DNA of 6,630 nt from Streptomyces sp. (GCA_003519485.1 DOWQ01000524.1:1-6630), one strand, 5' to 3'. Shown: positions 1-4,939, counted from the stretch's first letter. A program made the numbers and translations. The notes: generated by a model not told the origin, from the sequence alone.

Positions 1-135
1 GGCTACAACCGTGACCGTCGTGACGACCGTCCCAGCGGTGGCTCCAGTGGTGGCCGTTCGTACGAGCGCCGCGACGAGCGCCCCAGCGGTGGCGGCTACA
101 ACCGTGACCGCCGCGACGACCGCTCCGGCGGTGGC
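1..135 (+). repeat. Internal coding repeat in the helicase tail (two 42-bp units, 93 bp apart)
   Basis: Bases 1-42 and 94-135 match at 37 of 42 positions and encode near-identical segments beginning GYNRDRRDDR. Three of the five differences are silent third-base changes, which suggests an old in-frame duplication kept under protein-level selection. Shorter RDRRDDRP-like units recur down to about base 270. Confidence 0.75.
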
Positions 136-387
136 TCCGGCGGCGGTGCGAGCCGTCCGTTCGAGCGTCGCGAGCACAGCGGCTACCGCACCGGTGGCGG
201 CGACCGTCCGGTCAACCGCGACCGTCGCGACGACCGGCCGCTGAGCCGCGACCGCCGCGACGAGCGCCCGGCCCGCCGCGACGACCACCGCGGTGGCACC
301 GGAAGCACCAGCAGCACGGGCAGCAGCACCGGCGCTCGGTCGTTCGACCGTCGCACGGAGAAGCCGCGCTGGAAGCGGAACGGCTGA
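1..387 (+). CDS. DEAD/DEAH-box RNA helicase, C-terminal tail (partial, 5' end outside window)
   Basis: The reading frame is open from base 1 to a TGA at 385-387 and gives 128 residues of the C-terminal tail only. It is dominated by Arg/Asp/Gly repeats such as GYNRDRRDDR, RSYERRDER and NRDRRDDRP, followed by a Ser/Thr/Gly linker and the ending KPRWKRNG. From family knowledge, this composition and ending are typical of the disordered RNA-binding tail of Streptomyces DEAD-box RNA helicases, ATP-dependent enzymes that remodel structured RNA in ribosome assembly, mRNA decay and cold adaptation. The catalytic core (DEAD motif, RecA-like domains) lies upstream and is not visible, so the assignment rests on the tail alone. 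The tail may also bind RNA non-specifically or drive condensation, which is inference. Other basic RNA-binding proteins with such tails are a less likely alternative. The start cannot be determined. Confidence 0.8.
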   Translation, partial: GYNRDRRDDRPSGGSSGGRSYERRDERPSGGGYNRDRRDDRSGGGSGGGASRPFERREHSGYRTGGGDRPVNRDRRDDRPLSRDRRDERPARRDDHRGGTGSTSSTGSSTGARSFDRRTEKPRWKRNG

Positions 388-401
388 CGACAGCCGAGTC
401 G

Positions 402-425
402 CTGAGCAACTGAACAGCTGAACAA
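402..425 (+). repeat. Three tandem 8-bp repeats after the helicase stop
   Basis: CTGAGCAA (402-409), CTGAACAG (410-417) and CTGAACAA (418-425) follow one another without a gap, 14 bases after the helicase stop codon. Each unit differs from its neighbour at one or two bases. The array is AT-richer than its surroundings and lies in the 3' untranslated region. No function is evident. Confidence 0.7.
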
Positions 426-432
426 CCGCGCC

Positions 433-445
433 GTGGGGCCCCCAC
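433..445 (+). terminator. Short GC hairpin after the helicase (possible terminator)
   Basis: GTGGG (433-437) and CCCAC (441-445) form a perfect 5-bp stem with a GCC loop, 45 bases after the helicase stop. There is no T-run. Actinobacterial terminators often lack one, so this is a plausible but weak 3'-end hairpin for the helicase transcript. Confidence 0.35.
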
Positions 446-529
446 CGACTCCGCCGATCCGGCCGCCATCCGGAAGGGCGCGGGCGGATCATGGGGGGAC
501 ACCCGATCGGCCGGCCGCGTTCGGAGGGC

Positions 530-535
530 TATGCT
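530..535 (+). promoter_or_regulatory. Possible -10 box for tRNA-Lys
   Basis: TATGCT at 530-535 lies 17 bases before the mature tRNA start and fits a housekeeping -10 element. No convincing -35 hexamer is present at 16-18 bp upstream. Read-through from the helicase is an alternative source of the tRNA transcript. Confidence 0.3.
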
Positions 536-552
536 CGGGGGAGCACGATCGC

Positions 553-625
553 GGGCCATTAGCTCAATTGGCAGAGCAGTGGACTTTTAATCCATTGGTT
601 GCGGGTTCGAGTCCCGCATGGCCTA
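553..625 (+). tRNA. tRNA-Lys (anticodon TTT)
   Basis: The full cloverleaf can be traced by hand. The acceptor stem GGGCCAT (553-559) pairs with ATGGCCT (618-624) with one G-T wobble, and A625 is the discriminator. The D stem is GCTC (562-565) with GAGC (574-577). The anticodon stem is GTGGA (579-583) with TCCAT (591-595), around the loop CTTTTAA with anticodon TTT at 586-588. The T stem is GCGGG (601-605) with CCCGC (613-617), around loop TTCGAGT. The length is 73 nt. CCA is not encoded in full (CCC follows), so CCA must be added after transcription. The anticodon reads AAA/AAG lysine codons. The 3' ends of tRNA genes are common integration sites for actinobacterial elements, but no second copy of the 3' end was seen in this window. 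Confidence 0.96.
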
Positions 626-632
626 CCCGCGA

Positions 633-663
633 GGCCCAGGTCAGAGCACAGCTGACCTGGGCC
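633..663 (+). terminator. Perfect 12-bp hairpin after tRNA-Lys
   Basis: GGCCCAGGTCAG (633-644) and CTGACCTGGGCC (652-663) are exact reverse complements around the 7-nt loop AGCACAG, and the stem starts 8 bases after the tRNA end. A short CCCTTT tract follows. The position and stability fit an intrinsic terminator or 3'-processing stem for the tRNA transcript. Confidence 0.8.
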
Positions 664-742
664 ACATCCCTTTCCAGGGGCCGTTGGGTCAGCCGGCGGG
701 CCCGCTGCCGGCCACCAGCGGCGGACCCTCACGGCATGAAGA

Positions 743-784
743 GACCCCGCCCGTCCGCCACGGGGGCAGCGGACAGACGGGGCC
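743..784. terminator. Bidirectional terminator-like hairpin between tRNA-Lys and the minus-strand cassette
   Basis: Bases 743-758 pair with 769-784 around a 10-nt loop (759-768). The inner 14 positions contain two mismatches (C-A), followed by a further mismatch and a closing pair. The hairpin lies 19 bases past the stop of the last minus-strand gene (804-1169). Read on the minus strand it is followed by a pyrimidine-rich TCTCTTC tract, which fits termination of the minus-strand cassette. It could also stop leftover plus-strand transcription from the tRNA. Confidence 0.6.
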
Positions 785-803
785 GGCCAACGAGCGGCAG
801 GAG

Positions 804-1169
804 CTACCGCGGTGGTGCCGGGCAGTTCTCGCCGGCCCGGGGGCAGGCGATCATCGCGCGGGCCGCGTACCGCTGCGTCACGGTGTAGTAGCCCCACACC
901 ACATCGGCGCCGCGCCCGAGGAACTCTTCGGCGTAGCTCAGCCGGGTCTTCACCGGGAGGTCATGCGGCACTGGCGGCAGGTCCTCCAGTTGGGCCTCGA
1001 GCCAGTCCAACGCGGTGTCCCGACCGGTGTGCGTTCCGACGATGCGGGACGCCGGCTTGCGCAGCCAGTGCGCGACCTCGATCGGGGGGCACGGGCTGTC
1101 GACCTGCGACATCTCGCTGTCCGGTGGCCTCTCGTGTCCCGTGTAGGAGTATGCGTGCCAGTGCCCCAT
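804..1169 (-). CDS. Conserved-looking hypothetical protein, 121 aa
   Basis: The ATG at 1169-1167 is preceded by GAGAGGA about 7 nt upstream, which decides this start over a longer frame running into the neighbouring gene. The protein begins MGHWHAYSYTG, with two early histidines. It has a middle section DTALDWLEAQLEDLPP (about residues 51-66) and a later GADVVWGYYTVTQR (about 88-101). The C-terminus is Cys/Pro-rich, with CPRAGENCP near residues 109-117. No signal peptide or membrane segment is evident, so it is probably cytoplasmic. I do not recognise a characterised family; the impression is of an uncharacterised Streptomyces protein. It is the last gene of the minus-strand cassette, 86 bp after the 146-aa gene and ahead of the hairpin at 743-784. 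His/Cys at both ends might bind a metal, but this is speculative. Confidence 0.78.
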   Translation of the reverse strand: MGHWHAYSYTGHERPPDSEMSQVDSPCPPIEVAHWLRKPASRIVGTHTGRDTALDWLEAQLEDLPPVPHDLPVKTRLSYAEEFLGRGADVVWGYYTVTQRYAARAMIACPRAGENCPAPPR

Positions 1170-1255
1170 GGTCTGGTCCTCTCGGGTCCAGGAAGGCCGG
1201 CACCCCGGCGGGGGAACACCGTGCCCCTGTGCCACTCGCTTCGGCAGGCCATCGG

Positions 1256-1696
1256 TCAGTAGTCGCGGCCGTCGTCGCCATCGCAGGCCGGCTCGTTGCA
1301 GTCGGCGGCGACGCCCCAGAGGCAGCGGTCGACAGCGAACCCGGCTGCCTCCATCGCGGCCACGGTGCGGCGGACAGCGATGCCGTCCCGGGCTCCGCTG
1401 CCGGGGAGGAGGTTGTGGTGCATGAAGCGGCCCGCTGTGTTCTGACACCACTCGGCATACTCGCGGGTGTGGAGGACGAATGTGTGCCAGCCCGGATCGA
1501 CGGCGCGTGAGGGTGACAGGGGCTTGCCCTCATGCCCGGCGAGCGTCATGAGGAAGGCGCGGGCTTGGTCGACGATTTGCGCGGCGCGTGCCTCGGTGAG
1601 ATTGTCCTCGCGCGCCAGGAATTCAGTGAGGCGCTCGAAGAGATCGTCCGGTACGAGTGCCCGGCCGGTGGTCCGTTCCGCTACTGAAGTACCCAT
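1256..1696 (-). CDS. Glycine-rich-domain-like protein (GRDP/DUF1399-like motif), 146 aa
   Basis: The ATG at 1696-1694 has a strong ribosome binding site (AAGGAGG, about 11 nt upstream). This decides the start, although the frame stays open further upstream. The N-terminal 60 residues look helical and charged (DDLFERLTEFLARE at about 17-30). The recognisable part is VDPGWHTFVLHTREYAEWC (66-84), followed by FMHHN (91-95). From family knowledge, the order D..WH....T..Y..(F/W)C is the hallmark of glycine-rich domain-containing-like (DUF1399/GRDP) proteins, whose biochemical role in bacteria is unknown. The C-terminus has three cysteines (125, 133, 138) and an acidic end, DGDDGRDY. The conserved His/Asp/Cys residues could form a metal site, which is inference. 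It lies 104 bp after the 74-aa gene and has its own strong ribosome site, so it may be transcribed with the upstream genes or from its own promoter. Confidence 0.82.
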   Translation of the reverse strand: MGTSVAERTTGRALVPDDLFERLTEFLAREDNLTEARAAQIVDQARAFLMTLAGHEGKPLSPSRAVDPGWHTFVLHTREYAEWCQNTAGRFMHHNLLPGSGARDGIAVRRTVAAMEAAGFAVDRCLWGVAADCNEPACDGDDGRDY

Positions 1697-1800
1697 GCTG
1701 TGCTGTGCCTCCTTGAGGTTCCGTTCCGGCGCACCGTGCAGGGCGCCGGTCCTGCGGCCCGCTCCGACCGGCGGTCTGTCCAGCCGGCCGCAGCGGGGAT

Positions 1801-2025
1801 CTATGAGGCGCTGAGGCCGGTGCCCGCTCGGTCCTGCCGTGCGGCCTCGGACCACACGAGGTCGGCCAGGTGCCGGATGCACGGCCCGCACGCGTGCATG
1901 GGCATGGTGATCCCGCGCGCGCTGGCCGGCCCGATCCACGTCACCAGGACATCGGGCCGCCCGCAATAGAGCCAGCAGTGACCGACGATCCACGCGCTGT
2001 CCGGCGTAGCGGCCGGGGCGGTCAC
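1801..2025 (-). CDS. Small Cys-pair (zinc-ribbon-like) protein, 74 aa
   Basis: It starts with GTG at 2025-2023, which overlaps the TGA of the preceding gene as GTGA, so translational coupling is likely. Four cysteines are arranged as two pairs: C17 and C21 (HCWLYC, a CX3C spacing) and C46 and C49 (HACGPC, a CX2C spacing). Between them lies a hydrophobic segment, VLVTWIGP. Two such pairs about 25 residues apart suggest a small zinc-binding fold, although the first pair has three rather than two intervening residues, and H16 and H45 could also be ligands. I recall similar short proteins with a VTWIGP-like core in Streptomyces, next to helix-turn-helix regulators; this is recollection, not a search result. 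Its function is unknown, and nucleic-acid or protein binding is only a guess. It is the third gene of the GTGA-coupled trio. Confidence 0.78.
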   Translation of the reverse strand: MTAPAATPDSAWIVGHCWLYCGRPDVLVTWIGPASARGITMPMHACGPCIRHLADLVWSEAARQDRAGTGLSAS

Positions 2026-2204
2026 CGCTCCACCGCCGGCGGCCGCCCACTCGGGCTGGGGAAGCTGCGCACAGTGGCGCTCCTTCCCACGGGCGTCGGT
2101 TCAGGGCCGGGCCGTTCCTCGAGGGCGGCCCGCGCTGCGCCGTACGGCTCGCCGGTCACTGTCCGGATCCGGAGGCGCCGGCCGGCCTCCGCCTCCCGGG
2201 TCAC
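2022..2204 (-). CDS. Small basic hypothetical protein, 60 aa, in a GTGA-coupled trio
   Basis: The case for this gene is mainly its position. Its GTG (2204-2202) overlaps the stop of the 138-aa gene as GTGA, and its own TGA overlaps the GTG of the 74-aa gene in the same way. It has a good ribosome site, GGAGGGG, upstream of the start. The N-terminal half (EAGRRLRIRTVTGEPYGAAR, about residues 6-25) has a TG-x-P-Y-x-x-A-R pattern that looks like a short helix-turn-helix-like segment. The C-terminal half is Pro/Ser/Arg-rich and probably disordered. The protein is arginine-rich. I do not recognise a family, and the C-terminal half could be spurious coding. Because of the double coupling I consider it more likely real than not. 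Confidence 0.62.
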   Translation of the reverse strand: MTREAEAGRRLRIRTVTGEPYGAARAALEERPGPEPTPVGRSATVRSFPSPSGRPPAVER

Positions 2205-2617
2205 CGCTGCCCCTCCGGGCGGGGCCCGAGGACGGCGAGGAGCGCCGCGCGCAGGAGGGCGGCGTCGGTGAGCAGCCGGTCAGGTGCCGGGAGTACCCGC
2301 CATGAGACCTGACCACCGCTCAGCCGCCCGGGGATGGCGACTCGGCAACCCTCGCCGAGGACTTCGACGCCTTGCCCCTGCGGAAGTTGCCAGGCGGCGG
2401 CGCGTCCGCAGCCGATGAACCAGAACAGCCGGGGGCCGCCGAGCGTGTCCTCGATCACCGCGCCGGTGTCCGTGCCGAGGCTCTCCAGCACCCGCCTGCC
2501 CCAGATCCTGGGCACACCGATGATGTCCCATCCGTGTTCGCCGACTGCGGTCATGCGGAACCCGGGGCCCACGGGGATCCACCCGTATTCGGGCCTGAGG
2601 TTGGAATCGGTGTCCAC
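2201..2617 (-). CDS. Hypothetical protein, 138 aa, first small gene after the regulator
   Basis: The GTG at 2617-2615 is preceded by GGGAG about 7 nt upstream. The protein has aromatic and glycine landmarks typical of a compact globular fold: GWIPVGPGF (12-20), GWDIIGVPRIWGRRVLESLG (29-48), GAVIEDTLGGPRLFWFIGCG (52-71), then AAAWQLPQ and VSWRVLP (about 104-110), and a final helix, LLTDAALLRAALLAVLG. The sequence from GWDIIGVP to WFIGCG recalls short Streptomyces proteins that partly resemble the prim-pol domain of bifunctional DNA primase/polymerases. The catalytic acidic residues needed for such activity are not evident, so no enzymatic role is proposed. No signal peptide or membrane helix is seen. 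It follows the XRE regulator by 175 bp, behind a leader with inverted repeats, and heads the GTGA-coupled trio. Confidence 0.8.
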   Translation of the reverse strand: MDTDSNLRPEYGWIPVGPGFRMTAVGEHGWDIIGVPRIWGRRVLESLGTDTGAVIEDTLGGPRLFWFIGCGRAAAWQLPQGQGVEVLGEGCRVAIPGRLSGGQVSWRVLPAPDRLLTDAALLRAALLAVLGPRPEGQR

Positions 2618-2648
2618 GGTGCCGCTCCCTGATGGCTGGGAGGCGACG

Positions 2649-2681
2649 CTGACTCCTGCGCCGGCGGAGAGCGCGAGTCAG
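2649..2681 (-). promoter_or_regulatory. Inverted repeat / stem-loop in the leader of the 138-aa gene
   Basis: CTGACTC (2649-2655) and GAGTCAG (2675-2681) are perfect reverse complements with a 19-nt GC-rich spacer that contains the palindrome CGCCGGCG. The repeat lies 32 bp upstream of the GTG, within the likely 5' leader. It could be an mRNA stem that affects translation or an operator half-site pair. Confidence 0.45.
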
Positions 2682-2696
2682 AGCCGCCGCGAGGAA

Positions 2697-2721
2697 GATG
2701 ACGCTACGTATGCGCGTCATC
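2697..2721. promoter_or_regulatory. Candidate operator: perfect 8-9-8 inverted repeat GATGACGC-N9-GCGTCATC
   Basis: GATGACGC (2697-2704) and GCGTCATC (2714-2721) are exact reverse complements separated by TACGTATGC. The site lies between the regulator gene and the first small gene it would control, about 80 bp before the 138-aa start. The size and symmetry fit a dimeric regulator, and the XRE-type protein encoded next door is the natural candidate (inference). A related half-site, GATGACGA, occurs at 4081-4088, about 70 bp upstream of the regulator gene itself. The central TACGTA could double as a -10 element. Confidence 0.5.
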
Positions 2722-2764
2722 ACAACCCAGGGGCGTTGTTCACCATTCGGCGTATCGAGCGCCG

Positions 2765-2788
2765 GTAGAACAGGGCGTGTTGTCCTAC
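2765..2788 (-). terminator. Weak hairpin just after the XRE regulator gene
   Basis: GTAGAACA (2765-2772) pairs with TGTCCTAC (2781-2788) with one mismatch around an 8-nt loop. It begins 4 bases past the regulator's stop, reading on the minus strand. It has no T-run and a moderate stem, so at most it would partly separate the regulator transcript from the small genes. Confidence 0.3.
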
Positions 2789-2792
2789 GTGG

Positions 2793-4010
2793 CTACAGGC
2801 TCGGGTCCACTCCGAGACGGGACGCCAGACCACGGAGCGCCGTATTGCGGCGCCGCTCGGCCCCGAGCATCTCCTGCACCGTGGCCGCCGCCATCGTCTG
2901 GTACCGGATCCACTCCGGCTGCTCGTTCTCCACCTCGAGGAGCGTTGCCAGGGCACCGTCCCCGTCGCCCATCTGATACTGGGCATGCGCCACGTCGACG
3001 CGGTGCCGGGCGCTGTGCACCGGTCGGGAGATGGCCGTCAGGTCGACGCAGGCCGCCAGGCGCAGCGCCTTTTCCGGCTCGTTGTTCTCTCCGGCCATGG
3101 CGATGTTGACCTGTTGCGTCTGTACGTCCACGCGGGAGAACGCCGTTCCGTACACGCGCACCTGGCCGGATCGGGTGGCCGCCGTCTCGGCGAGGTTCAG
3201 CAGCTCGTCCGCCTCGTCCCGCCGGTCCCGCCGCGCGGCCGGTGCTGCCGCGGCGACGAGCAGGTTGCCGTACACCCCGAACTGCGCCTTGCCCGCCTTG
3301 CGGAAGGACGGCTCGAGCTCGTCGGCCTTCCGCTCGGCGATCTGCTGCGCCTGCTCCCAGCGGCCCTGCCGCAGCAGGACCCAGGAAAGGGTGGACACGC
3401 CCATGCCGGCCATCAGGGGGTCCGAGGCGCGGGCCGCGGCTGCGAGCTGCTTCTCGACGGCCTGGAAGGCCCAGCTGGAGTGACCGGCCTGCGTCGCCAG
3501 GGATGCGGCGAGCTGGTAGACGAGGGCGAGTTGTTGCCACACGTCCCGGGCTGTGCTCCCGGTGGCATCCCGGGCCACTGCGCGGCCGTCGCGGAGGATG
3601 AGCGGCAGTTGCCCGGACAGGGTGCTGTAGCCGCCCTTCCAGTAGAGCGAGACCGCTGAGCGTACCGAGCCCGTCCACGCATCGGCCGCAGGCGGGTCCT
3701 CGTCGATGTCCTCGGGGGGCACTCCGGGGAGGGCTCCGATGTCCTGGATGGCGTCACGCAGGGCGAGCAGGCCGCCGTCGTCAGGTTGGTGCGGGGTCAC
3801 GGTGGGGCTGCCCAGCAGCCGTTCCAGTTCGGTGTCGAGGGCGGACGCGAGCGAGCGGAGCGTGTTGAGGCGCGCCGATTGGCGTGTGCCCTGCTCGAGC
3901 TTGCGGATCGTGTCGACGTGGACGCCTGCCCGGGTGGCGAGTTCTTCCTGGGTGACGTCGCGGAATTCGCGCAGGGCGCGGATGCGGTCGCCGATGGTGG
4001 TGTTGGACAT
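2793..4010 (-). CDS. XRE-family helix-turn-helix regulator with helical-repeat C-terminus, 405 aa
   Basis: The ATG at 4010-4008 is preceded by a G-rich ribosome site (GGGGG) about 5 nt upstream. The N-terminal 68 residues form a classic Cro/CI-type HTH domain: IGDRIRALREFRDVTQEELA, turn RAGV, recognition helix VHVDTIRKLEQGT (about 30-42), then LRSLASALDTELERLLG. An acidic, Pro-rich linker follows at about 75-110. Residues of about 110-395 are Ala/Leu/Gln-rich amphipathic helices (for example QLALVYQLAASLATQAG, LLRQGRWEQAQQIAERKADE, AQYQMGDGDGALATLLEVE) that look like degenerate TPR units. Such fusions are common in actinobacteria, where the repeat domain may bind a peptide, small ligand or partner protein; the ligand here is unknown. 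It heads a same-strand cassette with five small genes and faces the divergent PH-domain gene. It probably controls itself and the adjacent small genes (inference from the inverted repeat at 2697-2721). Confidence 0.93.
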   Translation of the reverse strand: MSNTTIGDRIRALREFRDVTQEELATRAGVHVDTIRKLEQGTRQSARLNTLRSLASALDTELERLLGSPTVTPHQPDDGGLLALRDAIQDIGALPGVPPEDIDEDPPAADAWTGSVRSAVSLYWKGGYSTLSGQLPLILRDGRAVARDATGSTARDVWQQLALVYQLAASLATQAGHSSWAFQAVEKQLAAAARASDPLMAGMGVSTLSWVLLRQGRWEQAQQIAERKADELEPSFRKAGKAQFGVYGNLLVAAAAPAARRDRRDEADELLNLAETAATRSGQVRVYGTAFSRVDVQTQQVNIAMAGENNEPEKALRLAACVDLTAISRPVHSARHRVDVAHAQYQMGDGDGALATLLEVENEQPEWIRYQTMAAATVQEMLGAERRRNTALRGLASRLGVDPSL

Positions 4011-4040
4011 GGATACCCCCGGCCAGAAGGCTTTCCGTCC

Positions 4041-4046
4041 ACGCTA
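4041..4046 (-). promoter_or_regulatory. Possible -10 box for the XRE regulator gene
   Basis: On the minus strand TAGCGT (4046-4041) lies 30 bp upstream of the ATG and fits an actinobacterial -10 hexamer, implying a short leader of about 20-25 nt. No good -35 element is seen at 17-18 bp, so the call is weak. Confidence 0.3.
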
Positions 4047-4218
4047 CTGCCCTTGAGGAGATTTGGCGCAGCAATGCCGGGATGACGAAAGGCCCCTGCT
4101 CTCCCGAAAGCTCGTCCGCCTCGGCGTCCGCCGGGCAGGAGCCGACCGGTCTCGGGCACAGCGGGCGGTGCCGGCAGCCCTGTTGACGAGGTGTGCGGGC
4201 CGTTGCGCGCACCGCGGG

Positions 4219-4245
4219 TTCCGTACGGAAGCCCGGGGATACGCT
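4219..4245 (+). promoter_or_regulatory. Palindrome TTCCGTACGGAA and candidate -10 upstream of the PH-domain gene
   Basis: TTCCGTACGGAA (4219-4230) is a perfect 12-bp palindrome. Ten bases downstream, TACGCT (4240-4245) fits a -10 hexamer, about 80 bp before the ATG at 4327. No consensus -35 is present, and the palindrome covers the space where the -35 and spacer would lie. An activator or repressor acting at this point would fit, but no regulator can be named. Confidence 0.4.
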
Positions 4246-4326
4246 CGTGCTCTTCGCGGCAGGGGGGCTGCGGCCTGCCCCCGGACAGGTCGCGGCCTCA
4301 CCGTCGCCCACGATGAGAGGTGCCTG

Positions 4327-4890
4327 ATGGCCAGATTCGACGTGCGGCCGGACATAGACGCGGCTGCCGGGCGGCTGAGCAACACCATGGGTGCGCAGCG
4401 GGAGATCACCGAACTGCCGCAGATCCTCCGGGAGGGCGAGACCGTCGACACGTTGGCCAGTGGCCAGTACGGGGGCGGTGCCGGCCTGCTCGCCATGACC
4501 GACCGGCGGCTGGTCTTCCTGGAGCACGGGGCCACGGCGCGGAGGGTGGCGGAGTTCGCGTACGGCAGCATCTCGTCGGTGCGGTGGCAGGGCGGCATGA
4601 TCTTCGGGACGCTGACCGTCCTCGCCGCGGGCAGTCAGGCGGAGATCAACCAGATCCCCAAGCAGGACGGCCGGGCGCTCGCGGACCGGCTGCGCAGCCG
4701 CGTCGCGCAGGAAACCGCACCGGCCGGGCAGGCCGCACCTGCCGCACCTCACGCGCCGGCTGCCGTCCCGGCCGCGGGCGGGCAGGACGTCGCCACGCGC
4801 CTGGCGACGCTGGAGCAGCTGCGGGCGGTGGGGGCTGTCACGGACGCGGAGTACCGGGACCGACGGGCGGCGATCCTCGACGCGCCGTAA
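4327..4890 (+). CDS. Bacterial PH-domain protein with C-terminal SHOCT motif, 187 aa
   Basis: The ATG at 4327 is chosen because GAGAGG lies about 7-8 nt upstream and the recognisable protein begins here; the frame stays open further 5' but without coding character. Residues of about 32-130 resemble a bacterial PH (bPH/YokE-like) domain: LREGETVDTLASGQY, then LLAMTDRRLVFLEHG (55-68), SISSVRWQGGMIFGTLTVLA (81-100) and a final helix, GRALADRLRSRV. An Ala/Pro linker of about 20 residues follows. Residues of about 154-185 (DVATRLATLEQLRAVGAVTD, then AEYRDRRAAIL) match the SHOCT motif, a short C-terminal oligomerisation module. There is no signal peptide or transmembrane segment, so it is probably cytoplasmic, perhaps at the inner face of the membrane. 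Proteins with this architecture are common in Streptomyces and lack a defined role; some related bPH proteins act in envelope stress. It is transcribed away from the XRE regulator. Confidence 0.88.
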   Translation: MARFDVRPDIDAAAGRLSNTMGAQREITELPQILREGETVDTLASGQYGGGAGLLAMTDRRLVFLEHGATARRVAEFAYGSISSVRWQGGMIFGTLTVLAAGSQAEINQIPKQDGRALADRLRSRVAQETAPAGQAAPAAPHAPAAVPAAGGQDVATRLATLEQLRAVGAVTDAEYRDRRAAILDAP

Positions 4891-4923
4891 GCCGGTCGGG
4901 AGCCGGCCCTGCGGGACAGGACA

Positions 4924-4939
4924 CTCCGAGGTCACGGAG
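4924..4939 (+). terminator. Small hairpin after the PH-domain gene
   Basis: CTCCG (4924-4928) pairs with CGGAG (4935-4939) around a 6-nt loop, 33 bp past the stop. A second small stem, GCCGG (4891-4895) with CCGGC (4903-4907), starts directly after the stop codon. Neither has a T-run, so together they are a weak candidate 3'-end structure. Confidence 0.3.

Larger units (their letters stand above)
4011..4326. other. Divergent intergenic control region (about 316 bp, no gene)
   Basis: This stretch separates the minus-strand regulator from the plus-strand PH-domain gene. Open frames through it have no ribosome sites of their own and look like upstream extensions or shadows. It holds a candidate -10 for the regulator (4041-4046), a GATGACGA half-site (4081-4088), the 8-bp palindrome GACCGGTC, a TTGACG hexamer at 4183-4188 without a matching -10, a 12-bp palindrome (4219-4230), and a candidate -10, TACGCT, at 4240-4245. 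Confidence 0.6.

Noticed and set aside
11..244. Long Ala/Val/Thr-rich plus-strand frame overlapping the helicase tail, and minus-strand frames over the same region
   Set aside because: They are shadows of the Arg/Asp repeats. Low-complexity composition, no ribosome sites, and the helicase frame explains the sequence.
1..387. CRISPR-like array in the repetitive first 387 bases
   Set aside because: The repeats are in-frame protein-coding units with third-base variation and no uniform spacers.
433..888. Plus-strand frames running through tRNA-Lys and into the 121-aa gene region
   Set aside because: They read straight through a complete tRNA and two strong hairpins and have no family resemblance.
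1697..2050. Upstream extension of the 146-aa gene (a 264-aa version)
   Set aside because: The extra N-terminus overlaps the 74-aa gene in another frame and is Arg-rich shadow sequence, while the ATG at 1696 has a strong ribosome site.
2785..3678. 297-aa minus-strand frame over the regulator
   Set aside because: It overlaps the XRE regulator in another frame and is Gly/Arg/Pro-rich shadow; the regulator has a recognisable HTH domain.
4183..4188. TTGACG as a -35 box for the PH gene
   Set aside because: No -10-like hexamer occurs 16-18 bp downstream; the sequence there is GC-only.
4063..4326. Upstream extension of the PH/SHOCT protein
   Set aside because: It lacks domain character and a ribosome site and contains the likely promoter and palindrome.
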